Below, one piece after another: positions 1 through 5,967 of a DNA stretch of 6,105 nt. Every line of letters begins with the position of its first letter. Position 1 is the stretch's first letter. The stretch comes from Oscillospiraceae bacterium (GTDB lineage Bacteria; Bacillota_A; Clostridia; Oscillospirales; Oscillospiraceae). The stretch is from positions 1 through 6,105 of the forward strand of contig CADBKB010000170.1 of the NCBI GenBank assembly GCA_902795095.1. Reading direction: 5' to 3'. The notes below the pieces were generated by a model. That model was given only the letters and a program-made list of their open reading frames with translations. It was not told the origin of the DNA and did no database searches. A program made the position numbers and the translations under genes.

Positions 1-957
1 CAGCAGCCCCAGCGCCAGCCCGATCAGCCGGGCGATCCACTGCCCGGCCAGGCGCACGTCGTAGGGCGTGGTCTGGTAGACGTAGTAGTTCAGCCAGTTG
101 TGGTACAGCAGGTTTGCGTGGCTGCGCCAGGAGACCACGGGGGCCTTGGTATCGTCGTCGTCGGGGAAGTAGTTCTTCGGCACATCGATGGGCAGGCCCT
201 TGGCCTTGTCGCGGTCGTACTCGGCCTTCAGGGTCAGCGGGTCGTACTCGGAATGGCCGGTGATGAACACCTGGCGGCCACCCTCGGTGGAGATGGCATA
301 GATGCCCGCCTCCTCGGAGGAGGCCAGGATCTTCAGCTTGCTGCAGCGCTCCACGTCCTCCCGGGCGATGGTGGTGTGGCGGGAGTGGGGGACCATGAAT
401 ACGTCGTCAAAGCCCCGCAGGAGCATGGACGAGCGGCGCTCGACCACATGGGGAAAGACGCCGAAGAGTTTCTTGTCCAGGGGGAGCTTGGGGATGCCGT
501 AGTGGTAGTACAGCCCTGCCTGGGCGCCCCAGCAGATGTGGAAGGTGCTGTAGACGTGGGTGCGGCTCCATTCCATGATCTGGCACAGCTCGTTCCAGTA
601 TTCCACCTCTTCAAAGGCCAGGTGCTCCACCGGCGCGCCGGTGATGACGAGGCCGTCAAAATTCCGGTCGCGCACCTGGTCGAAGGTGGTGTAGAACTTC
701 AGCATGTGCTCCCGGGAGGTGTGGGTGGCCTCATGGCTGGAGGTCTGCATCAGCTCCAGCTCCACCTGCAGAGGTGTGTTGCTGAGCAGGCGGGCCAGCT
801 GGGTCTCCGTGGCGATCTTCGTCGGCATGAGATTCAGCACCAGGATCTGCAGCGGACGGATGTCCTGGGTCATGGCGCGGGTCTCGGTCATGACGAAGAT
901 GTTTTCATCCGTCAGGGTCTGGGTCGCGGGGAGCTCATTCGGAATTCTGATCGGCAT
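1..957 (-). CDS. metAA: Homoserine O-acetyltransferase, MetA type (partial, runs off left edge)
   Basis: Cytoplasmic acyltransferase that activates the hydroxyl of L-homoserine, the first committed step of methionine synthesis. Reading down from the ATG at 957, 319 codons are open with no stop before the window edge. Visible family features are Cys142 in the [10 protein letters not shown] stretch (acyl-enzyme nucleophile), and His235 and Glu237 in [10 protein letters not shown]. Residue 111, in GAPVEHL, is Glu; published work on Bacillus cereus MetA links Glu111 to acetyl-CoA use and Gly to succinyl-CoA use, so I call this an acetyltransferase despite the family's common 'succinyltransferase' name. 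AGGAG at 967-971 lies 9 bases before the ATG and supports the start. It lies 27 bases after metY with no terminator between, so it is probably co-transcribed and under the same leader. Family members usually end at about 300-310 residues, shortly after a [14 protein letters not shown] motif (here 291-300); this one continues at least 19 residues further. Confidence 0.95.
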   Translation of the reverse strand, partial: MPIRIPNELPATQTLTDENIFVMTETRAMTQDIRPLQILVLNLMPTKIATETQLARLLSNTPLQVELELMQTSSHEATHTSREHMLKFYTTFDQVRDRNFDGLVITGAPVEHLAFEEVEYWNELCQIMEWSRTHVYSTFHICWGAQAGLYYHYGIPKLPLDKKLFGVFPHVVERRSSMLLRGFDDVFMVPHSRHTTIAREDVERCSKLKILASSEEAGIYAISTEGGRQVFITGHSEYDPLTLKAEYDRDKAKGLPIDVPKNYFPDDDDTKAPVVSWRSHANLLYHNWLNYYVYQTTPYDVRLAGQWIARLIGLALGLL

Positions 958-984
958 ATCGGTTCACTCCTTTGATGATTCGCT
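958..984 (-). promoter_or_regulatory. metY-metA intergenic spacer with metA ribosome binding site
   Basis: Only 27 bases separate the metY stop from the metA ATG. On the minus strand the stretch holds AAAGGAGTG with the AGGAG core at 967-971, 9 bases from the start codon. No hairpin or promoter is seen, which supports one transcript for both genes. Confidence 0.8.
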
Positions 985-2171
985 TTACGCTTCCAGGGCC
1001 TGCTTGAGGTCGGCGATGAGATCCTCGGCGTCCTCGAGACCGCAGGAATAACGGATGAGATCCGGGCTGACGCCGGCGGCGGCGAGCTCCTGATCGTTCA
1101 TCTGGCGATGGGTGGCGCTGGCGGGATGCAGGCAGCAGGTGCGCGCGTCGGCCACATGGGTCTCGATGGCGGCGACCTTCAGGTTGGCCATGACGCGCTC
1201 GGCGGCGGCTCTGCCGCCCTTCACACCGAAGCTGACCACGCCGCAGGAGCCGTTGGGCAGATACTTCTGACCGAGCTCATAGTATTTGTCGCCGGGCAGG
1301 CCGCAGTACTGCACCCAGGCCACATTGTCATGGCTCTGCAGGAACTGCGCCACGGCCAGGCCGTTCTCGCAGTGACGCTTCATGCGCACGTGCAGGCTCT
1401 CCAGGCCGAGGTTCAGATAGAAGGCGTTCTGGGGGGACTGGATGGAGCCGAAGTCGCGCATGAGCTGGGCGGTGGCCTTGGTGATGTAGGCGCCCTCGAG
1501 GCCGAAGCGCTCGGTGTAGGTCACGCCGTGATAGCTCTCGTCCGGGTATACTTGGTGGTGGAATGGGTAACGATGTCCGCGCCCCACTCGAAGGGCCGGC
1601 AGTTGATGGGAGTGGCGAAGGTATTGTCGATGATCAGAGGCACGCCGTGGCGATGGGCGGCGTTGGCGAAGCGCTCAATGTCCAGCACGGTCAGGGCGGG
1701 GTTGGCGATGGTCTCGCCGAACACGGCCTTGGTGTTGGGCTGGAAGGCAGCGTCGAGTTCTTCATCCGTGGCGTCGGGGGAAACGAAGGTGAAGGAGATG
1801 CCCATGCGCTTCATGGTGACGGCGAAAAGATTGTAGGTGCCGCCGTAGATGGTGGAGGAGCTGATCACATGGTCGCCGGCGGAGGCAATGTTGAACACGC
1901 TGTAGAAGCTGGCGGCCTGACCGGAGGAGGTCAGCATGGCGGCGGTGCCGCCCTCGAGGGCCGCAATCTTGGCGGCGACGTAATCATTGGTGGGGTTCTG
2001 CAGGCGGGTGTAGAAGTAGCCGCTGGCCTCCAGATCGAAGAGCTTGCCCATATCGGAGCTGGTGGCGTATTTGAATGTGGTGCTCTGGACAATGGGGATC
2101 TGTCTGGGCTCGCCGTTGCCGGGGGTATAGCCGCCCTGGACGCAGCGGGTGCCGATTTTTTGTTCTGCCAT
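985..2171 (-). pseudogene. metY: O-acetylhomoserine sulfhydrylase (aminocarboxypropyltransferase), internal deletion and frameshift
   Basis: PLP enzyme of the Cys/Met metabolism family that would make homocysteine from O-acetylhomoserine and sulfide. The ATG at 2171 has AGGAG at 2180-2184. The first reading frame carries Tyr54/Arg56 (YTR, phosphate contacts), SSGQAA at 82-87, Tyr109 in IYGGTY, Asp182 in DNTFATP and the Schiff-base Lys207 in HSTTKY. One residue later the family pattern stops: the frame adds TRTRAITA and ends at a TGA at 1521. The other frame resumes the family at PDESYHG (about 1545) and continues through QSPQNAF, RMKRHCEN and HPASATHRQ to the TAA at 985-987. Joined, the halves give about 394 residues against the usual 425-430. 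The missing part is the conserved xDGH...GG...V...FPG segment after the lysine. The loss is roughly 100 bases and not a multiple of three. A true deletion, or an assembly collapse, would both give this; a single-base error would not. Confidence 0.9.
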
Positions 2172-2230
2172 GATGATTCTCCTTTATCGTTTTTCGCCTG
2201 GTCCGGCGGATTTGACTGGGAACGGGCGAC
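2172..2230 (-). other. metY 5' untranslated spacer after the attenuator
   Basis: Sequence between the attenuator U-tract and the metY ATG. It contains the metY ribosome binding site, AAAGGAG with the AGGAG core at 2180-2184, and a small possible hairpin CGCC/GGCG. No further ORF or promoter is seen. Together with the leader, promoters and palindrome this accounts for the 350-base gap between metY and the divergent gene. Confidence 0.6.
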
Positions 2231-2263
2231 AAAAAAGCGGTTATGGCAACGCACCACAACCGC
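2231..2263 (-). terminator. Intrinsic terminator of the metYA attenuator
   Basis: Minus-strand RNA forms a 10-bp stem, GCGGUUGUGG with CCAUAACCGC (one G-U pair), with a 7-base loop (2247-2253), followed at once by six U (2236-2231). It sits between the leader ORF and metY, where a constitutive terminator would make no sense unless conditional. The wobble pair is a mismatch on the plus strand, so the hairpin is oriented for metYA. Confidence 0.85.
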
Positions 2264-2310
2264 CTTCGTTCATTCCCTTGAGCAGCTCAAAGGGCGTTCA
2301 CGCAGGCGGT
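2231..2310 (-). promoter_or_regulatory. Transcription attenuator: alternative antiterminator and protector hairpins
   Basis: On the minus-strand RNA, ACCGCCU (2310-2304, inside leader codons 14-16) pairs perfectly with AGGCGGU (2265-2259). The stem continues inward past one mismatch as CGU (2302-2300) with ACG (2269-2267) and encloses a third hairpin, CCCUU/AAGGG plus GAG/CUC around the leader stop codon. AGGCGGU is also most of the 5' arm of the terminator at 2237-2263, so the two folds exclude each other. A third pairing, GGGCGG (2359-2354, just after the leader SD) with CCGCCU (2309-2304), would sequester the antiterminator arm when the leader is not translated. A ribosome waiting at the first Met codons would reach only to about 2313-2310 and leave the arm free; one at the stop codon would cover most of it. 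Pairings are read directly; the mechanism is inferred. Confidence 0.75.
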
Positions 2311-2349
2311 GTTGCACATCATCATAACAGCACGATGGGTCGTATTCAT
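2287..2349 (-). CDS. Leader peptide of the metYA operon (20 residues, Met-Met-Met-Cys control codons)
   Basis: Short ORF between the metYA promoter and a terminator. It starts at the ATG at 2349, 8 bases after a perfect AGGAGG (2358-2363), and ends at a TGA at 2287-2289. The peptide begins MNTTHRAV, then has three consecutive Met codons at residues 9-11 (2317-2325), Cys12 and Cys16, and ends VNAL. Four Met including the start plus two Cys in 20 residues is far from random and matches the end product of the downstream pathway. Its codons 14-16 form one arm of an antiterminator. The role inferred is ribosome-mediated attenuation: stalling at the Met codons when charged Met-tRNA is scarce would leave the antiterminator free. 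The peptide itself probably has no function after synthesis. It is below the usual size cut-off and would be missed by routine gene calling. Confidence 0.82.
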   Translation of the reverse strand: MNTTHRAVMMMCNTACVNAL

Positions 2350-2376
2350 GACGCCGCCCTCCTTTGAGTTTTCTTT

Positions 2377-2405
2377 ATTCTATCCGCCTTTTGCCCGTTT
2401 GTCAA
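2377..2405 (-). promoter_or_regulatory. Promoter of the metY-metA operon
   Basis: Minus strand: -35 TTGACA (2405-2400), exactly 17 bases, then -10 TAGAAT (2382-2377). Transcription should start near 2370, about 20 bases before the leader peptide ATG. The near-consensus sequence fits an operon controlled mainly by attenuation and not by promoter strength. Confidence 0.85.
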
Positions 2406-2415
2406 GCATAATTGC

Positions 2416-2425
2416 ACGGATCCGT
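2416..2425. promoter_or_regulatory. 10-bp perfect palindrome next to the met promoter (possible operator)
   Basis: ACGGATCCGT reads the same on both strands and lies 10 bases upstream of the metYA -35 box, in the gap between two divergent promoters. Position and symmetry would suit a regulator site, but it is short and occurs once here, so function is uncertain. Confidence 0.25.
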
Positions 2426-2465
2426 CAAAACTCCTCCGCCATAGCGCCAAAGTGGGGTTTTTGTG

Positions 2466-2494
2466 TTGTTTTCTGCCTGCGGCTATGTTATAAT
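2466..2494 (+). promoter_or_regulatory. Promoter of the DivIVA-like/ATPase transcript
   Basis: Perfect -10 TATAAT (2489-2494) preceded by the extended -10 TG (2486-2487), with a weak -35 TTGTTT (2466-2471) at 17-base spacing. The extended -10 can compensate for the poor -35. The start point should fall near 2500, which favours the ATG at 2523 over the one at 2508 for the first gene. Confidence 0.75.
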
Positions 2495-2522
2495 GTAAAA
2501 AACTAAGATGGGGGCGTATGTC

Positions 2523-3047
2523 ATGGAGAATCAAAGCTATTCCTTCCGGTCCGCATTTCACGGATTCCATCGCGGAGACGTCATCAATTTCCTGCAGAAG
2601 CTGAGCGCGGAGCACGAAGCACAGCTGCGGGAGCGGGATGAGGCGCTGCGGGTGGCCCGCGACGAGCTCGCCGAGGCGCAGCAGGCCCTGGCGCGCGCGG
2701 AGGAAGCCCCCGAACGCCCTGCGCCGGAGCAGGCGGAGCAGATCCCGGAGAGCGAAGCCTCTGAGGAAGTCATCTGCGCCATGGAGCTGGAAGCCTACCG
2801 GCGCGCCGAACGCCACGAGCGGGAGGCAAAGGTCCGGGCGGAGCGGCTCTGCGCCGACGCCGCCGGGGCAGTCGAGGGTGTGCGCGCACAGCTCGAGCAC
2901 CGGCAGGCGGTCCTGGAGGACGCCTCTGACGCCCTGCAGACTGATTTTGCCGCTGTGCGCTCGCTGCTTTCGGAGATCCTGGGTGAGATCAACGGGGCGA
3001 AGGACCGTCTGGGCGCCATGGAATGCGGCCCCGAGGACGGGCAATAA
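2523..3047 (+). CDS. DivIVA-like coiled-coil protein (hypothetical)
   Basis: 174-residue protein with an N-terminal segment, SFRSAFHGFHRGDVINFLQKL at about 7-27, resembling the short DivIVA/GpsB-type lead-in (aromatic, GF/GY, then D-V and hydrophobics before a coiled coil). Coiled-coil-like, Glu/Ala/Arg-rich helix follows at about 28-62, then a Pro/Glu-rich linker (63-80), a second long charged helix (83-135) and a C-terminal amphipathic helix (about 140-165). No signal peptide or transmembrane segment is seen, so a cytoplasmic scaffold associated with membrane or division sites is plausible by family analogy. I chose the ATG at 2523 because GGGGG (2510-2514) lies 8 bases upstream and the domain begins soon after; an in-frame ATG at 2508 would add five residues but lies only about 8 bases from the predicted transcript start. 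It shares a transcript with the next gene, 17 bases downstream. The exact function is unknown. Confidence 0.8.
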   Translation: MENQSYSFRSAFHGFHRGDVINFLQKLSAEHEAQLRERDEALRVARDELAEAQQALARAEEAPERPAPEQAEQIPESEASEEVICAMELEAYRRAERHEREAKVRAERLCADAAGAVEGVRAQLEHRQAVLEDASDALQTDFAAVRSLLSEILGEINGAKDRLGAMECGPEDGQ

Positions 3048-3064
3048 GGAAACGGAGCACAGCC

Positions 3065-4552
3065 ATGTACGAGAACAATCAGATCTATATGGGCCTGGCG
3101 GAGGGGGAGAAGGTCTACATGCACCTGTCCCAGGCCAACCGCCATGGCCTGATCGCCGGCGCCAGCGGCACCGGCAAGACCGTCACCATGAAGGTGATGG
3201 CGGAGGCCTTTTCCGACGCCGGCGTGCCGGTGTTCCTGTGTGACGTCAAGGGCGATGTCTCCGGCCTGGCGGTGCCCGGCGCCGACAGCGAGGGGATGCA
3301 GCGCCGCATCGACAAGTTCGGCATCCGCGACAGCTTTTCCTATCGCGGCTATCCCGTGTGCTTCTGGGATATCTACGCCCGGGGCGGCCATCCCGTGCGC
3401 ACCACGGTGTCGGACATGGGACCGGAGATCCTGGCCCGGATCATGGGCCTGACGGAGATCCAGGAGGGTGTGCTGAACATCATCTTCCGCATCGCCGACG
3501 ACCACGGCCTCAAGATCCTCGATATGAAGGACCTGCGGGCGGTGATAAATTATGTCAACCAAAACCGCAAGGAGTATTCCCTGGAGTACGGCAACATCGC
3601 CGCCCAGTCCATTGGCGCCATCACCCGGGCTCTGATCCCCCTGGAGGACCAGGGAGCGGATCAGTTCTTCGGTGAGCCCGCCCTGGATTTCGGCGACTGG
3701 ATGTGCCGCGACGCCGAGGGCAGGGGAATGATCAATATCCTCCACAGCGTGGACGTCATCAAATACCCCAAGCTCTATGCCATGTTCCTGCTGTGGATGA
3801 TGGCGGAGCTCTTTGAGAATCTGCCCGAGGTGGGCGACGGGGAGAAGCCGAAGATGGTCTTCTTCTTCGACGAGGCCCATCTGCTGTTCAGCAATTCTCC
3901 CAAGGCGCTGGTGGCCAAGATCGAGCAGGTGGTCAAGCTGATCCGTTCCAAGGGCGTGGGCGTCTACTTCGTCACCCAGTCCCCGTCGGATATTCCCGAC
4001 AGCGTTCTTGCCCAGCTCTCCAACCGCGTGCAGCATGCCCTGCGGGTCGCCGCGTCCACCTTCCGGCCCAATCCGGCCTTCCGCACCGAGGACGTCATCA
4101 TGAATCTGGGCACCGGCGAGGCGCTGACCTCCTTCCTGGATGAAAAGGGCGTACCCCAGATCGTGCAGAACACAGCCATCATCTGTCCCCAATCCCGGAT
4201 GGCGCCCTGTGAGGAGTCCGTCCGTGCGGAAATCCTGCGTCAGAGCCGGTTTGCCTCCAAGTATGACCAGCCCATAGACAGTGACAGCGCTTACGAGGCC
4301 CTGGCCCGGGAGGCCGAGCGCCAGGCGGAGATCGACGAGCTGGAGCGGCAGAAGGCGGAGCTTGCTGCCGAGCAGGCGCGGCTGGATAAGGAAAAGGAAA
4401 AGCTCGAAAAGGCAAAGCAGAAGGAAGAGGAGAAGAAGGAGGCGGAGAAGAAGCGCAAGGCCGAGCGCCGTAAGGCGAAGATCGAGTCGCAGCTGATCTC
4501 CACCGGCGGCCGTTTGTTCCGCCGCGGCCTGCTGAACATCCTGAAATTTTGA
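3065..4552 (+). CDS. HerA/YjgR-type P-loop ATPase (DUF853 family)
   Basis: 495-residue cytoplasmic ATPase resembling E. coli YjgR, a relative of HerA/FtsK-type DNA motors whose role is not established. Visible motifs are Walker A GASGTGKT (32-39), a CDVKGDVSGLA segment shortly after, Walker B KMVFFFDEAH with Asp269-Glu270, a sensor-like VTQSPSDIP (Gln305) and a candidate arginine finger in LSNRVQH (Arg321). The core ends near residue 400. From about 411 to 480 the chain is a highly charged Glu/Lys/Ala coiled coil, ending in a basic-hydrophobic tail (GGRLFRRGLLNILKF). The start at 3065 is favoured by CGGAG at 3053-3057, 7 bases upstream; an in-frame ATG at 3023 lies inside the previous gene and has no comparable site. 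Close spacing with the DivIVA-like gene suggests a shared operon. DNA translocase or helicase activity is inferred from the family and not shown here. Confidence 0.92.
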   Translation: MYENNQIYMGLAEGEKVYMHLSQANRHGLIAGASGTGKTVTMKVMAEAFSDAGVPVFLCDVKGDVSGLAVPGADSEGMQRRIDKFGIRDSFSYRGYPVCFWDIYARGGHPVRTTVSDMGPEILARIMGLTEIQEGVLNIIFRIADDHGLKILDMKDLRAVINYVNQNRKEYSLEYGNIAAQSIGAITRALIPLEDQGADQFFGEPALDFGDWMCRDAEGRGMINILHSVDVIKYPKLYAMFLLWMMAELFENLPEVGDGEKPKMVFFFDEAHLLFSNSPKALVAKIEQVVKLIRSKGVGVYFVTQSPSDIPDSVLAQLSNRVQHALRVAASTFRPNPAFRTEDVIMNLGTGEALTSFLDEKGVPQIVQNTAIICPQSRMAPCEESVRAEILRQSRFASKYDQPIDSDSAYEALAREAERQAEIDELERQKAELAAEQARLDKEKEKLEKAKQKEEEKKEAEKKRKAERRKAKIESQLISTGGRLFRRGLLNILKF

Positions 4553-4559
4553 ATGATTT

Positions 4560-4590
4560 GCAAACATTCGAGGTTTTTGTTTGCTTTTTT
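4560..4590 (+). terminator. Weak intrinsic terminator after the ATPase gene
   Basis: GCAAAC (4560-4565) pairs with GTTTGC (4579-4584), extended by one inner A-T pair (4566/4578), leaving an 11-base loop, then six T (4585-4590). The short stem and long loop make it weak, so some read-through into the next gene is likely. Confidence 0.6.
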
Positions 4591-4609
4591 CCATAATCTG
4601 TGATATCAT
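4581..4609 (+). promoter_or_regulatory. Promoter of the NAGPA-domain gene, overlapping the upstream terminator
   Basis: Extended -10 TG-A-TATCAT (TG at 4601-4602, hexamer 4604-4609) with a -35 TTGCTT (4581-4586) at 17 bases. The -35 box lies on the terminator's 3' arm and T-tract. The start would be near 4616, giving a leader of about 40 bases. The layout matches the promoter at 2466-2494 (extended -10 with a poor -35). Confidence 0.55.
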
Positions 4610-4657
4610 ATTTTGACTTCGTTTTCATAGACAATCCCGGAAGGAGGTCCTCTTCTC

Positions 4658-5956
4658 TTGAGCATAAAGCTATTCGGCAATTCCCGCGCCCCGCGCCTGC
4701 AGAAGAACGAAAAAAAGAAAGCCAAGGTCAAGACCAAGCGCACGGCCCTGGACCGTGTGATCAGCCTGTTCCTGGCCCTGGTCACCCTGGAATCCCTGTA
4801 CTGCACGGCGGTGTTTTCCAATATCCCGGTGATCGCGGATTACCGCACCCGATTCATCGCCACGGCCATGGAGACCATGCGCCACCGCTGGATCGCCACC
4901 TCGCTTTTCCCGCCCGCCGTTGTCAAGGCGGTGACCGACCAGATGGCCGCCACCCAGGAGGCCCAGATCGGCGTCAACTCCAACTGGAACCAGGGCACCA
5001 CGCAGGATGAGAACAAGGCCGCCGCGTCGGAGACTGAAGAACCCGAGTCCGAGCCCGAGGACCTGATCCCCGAGGATCAGAAGGCCTTCTTCGAGCTGTT
5101 CAGCGAGATCGACTATGACTCCATGCAGTCCTACGTCAAGCGGCATCCGGAGGTGGTTGCCCGCGGCTGGGACAAGATCAGCATCAATGAAGCTTCGACC
5201 GATTCCGACGGTGTGGATATCCGCACCACCCAGGGCGACCGGATCCTGGCGCTGGACGTCGAGAACGCGGTCATGCTCATCCGTGTGACGGGCAGCGGCT
5301 ACCGCGGCGTGCTGGCCCTTGCCAAGGACCCCAGCCGCATCAGTATTCAGGTGGCGTCCTCCCTGGGCTCCTACGGCCAGGTGGCCGGAGATATCGCCCA
5401 GGATCATGACGGCATCCTCGCCATGACCGCCAGCGGCTTCATCGACAACGGCGGCGCCGGCAACGGCGGTATCCTGGCCGGCTATGCCATGTGCGACGGC
5501 GTGGAATACGGCAAGGCCCACATGGGCTGGAGCTACAAGCGCGCCGAGCTGCACAAGGATAACCTGCTTTACATCACCGACGCCCAGGCGGAGGTCAGTC
5601 CCAATACCACCGACGCGGTGGAGTTCATGCCGGCCCTGATCATCGACGGGGAGGTGCTGGTGGACGAGACCAACTTCTGGAATGCCATCAATCCCCGCGC
5701 GGTCATCGGCCAGAACGCCAACCACGACATCATGATGCTGGTGATCGAAGGTCGGCAGTTCAATTCCCTGGGCACCGGCGTGGTGGAATGCGCCGCGATC
5801 CTGCACCGCTATGACTGCATGCAGGCCATGAACCTCGACGGCGGCTCCTCGGCCATCATGTGGTACGACGGGGAGTACGTCACCCGCTGCGGCAACAACG
5901 CTCTGCCCGAGGGCCGTCCGCTGCCCAATGCCTTCGTCTATAAGGCCGCGGACTGA
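4658..5956 (+). CDS. Membrane-anchored phosphodiester glycosidase family protein (NAGPA domain)
   Basis: 432 residues from a TTG start with AAGGAGG (4641-4647) 10 bases upstream; no better ATG precedes the basic N-terminus. Order of parts: Lys/Arg-rich cytoplasmic tail (1-32), one hydrophobic segment at about 33-55 (signal anchor, basic side inside), a stalk with an acidic Glu/Pro/Ser stretch (about 120-145), then an NAGPA-type domain from about 170 to the end. Domain landmarks are VTGSGYRG, MTASGFIDNGG (256-266), INPRAVIGQ, NLDGGSSAIMWYDG (from Asn392, Asp394) and LPNAFV near the C-terminus. The family, named for the human 'uncovering enzyme', hydrolyses phosphodiester-linked sugars; bacterial members are often annotated as exopolysaccharide-related. 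The catalytic domain should lie outside the membrane, so cell-wall or surface glycopolymer processing is plausible, but the substrate cannot be read from sequence. It is monocistronic between its own promoter and a strong terminator. Confidence 0.88.
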   Translation: MSIKLFGNSRAPRLQKNEKKKAKVKTKRTALDRVISLFLALVTLESLYCTAVFSNIPVIADYRTRFIATAMETMRHRWIATSLFPPAVVKAVTDQMAATQEAQIGVNSNWNQGTTQDENKAAASETEEPESEPEDLIPEDQKAFFELFSEIDYDSMQSYVKRHPEVVARGWDKISINEASTDSDGVDIRTTQGDRILALDVENAVMLIRVTGSGYRGVLALAKDPSRISIQVASSLGSYGQVAGDIAQDHDGILAMTASGFIDNGGAGNGGILAGYAMCDGVEYGKAHMGWSYKRAELHKDNLLYITDAQAEVSPNTTDAVEFMPALIIDGEVLVDETNFWNAINPRAVIGQNANHDIMMLVIEGRQFNSLGTGVVECAAILHRYDCMQAMNLDGGSSAIMWYDGEYVTRCGNNALPEGRPLPNAFVYKAAD

Positions 5957-5967
5957 TCGGACCAAAC

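Noticed and set aside
100..975. 291-residue open frame on the plus strand
   Set aside because: Shadow of metA on the other strand, which shows all catalytic residues in register.
1521..1587. Programmed frameshift or translational bypass in metY
   Set aside because: A conserved segment of about 33 residues is missing, not just a frame change, and no slippery heptamer with a downstream structure was recognised.
1108..2327. Two overlapping plus-strand frames of about 250 residues
   Set aside because: Gly/Ala/Val/His-rich antisense shadows of metY; no ribosome binding site and no recognisable domain.
2172..2370. SAM riboswitch (S-box) or T-box leader upstream of metY
   Set aside because: The leader is short, lacks the S-box core and the T-box AGGGUGGNACCGCG sequence, and is better explained by the leader ORF and alternative hairpins.
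2508..2522. Upstream ATG at 2508 as the start of the DivIVA-like protein
   Set aside because: It lies only about 8 bases from the predicted transcript start and lacks an SD; the ATG at 2523 has a G-rich SD-like stretch at proper spacing.
2346..3044. 232-residue minus-strand frame across the divergent promoter region
   Set aside because: Antisense to the DivIVA-like gene and overlaps both promoters; no family resemblance.
2795..4609. 604-residue open frame on the minus strand
   Set aside because: Antisense to the DivIVA-like and DUF853 genes. It is Leu/Gly/His-rich with no family pattern, and is a by-product of GC-rich codons on the plus strand.
4670..5965. 431-residue open frame on the minus strand
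   Set aside because: Antisense shadow of the NAGPA-domain gene, which has clear motifs, a ribosome binding site and a terminator; the antisense protein resembles nothing known.
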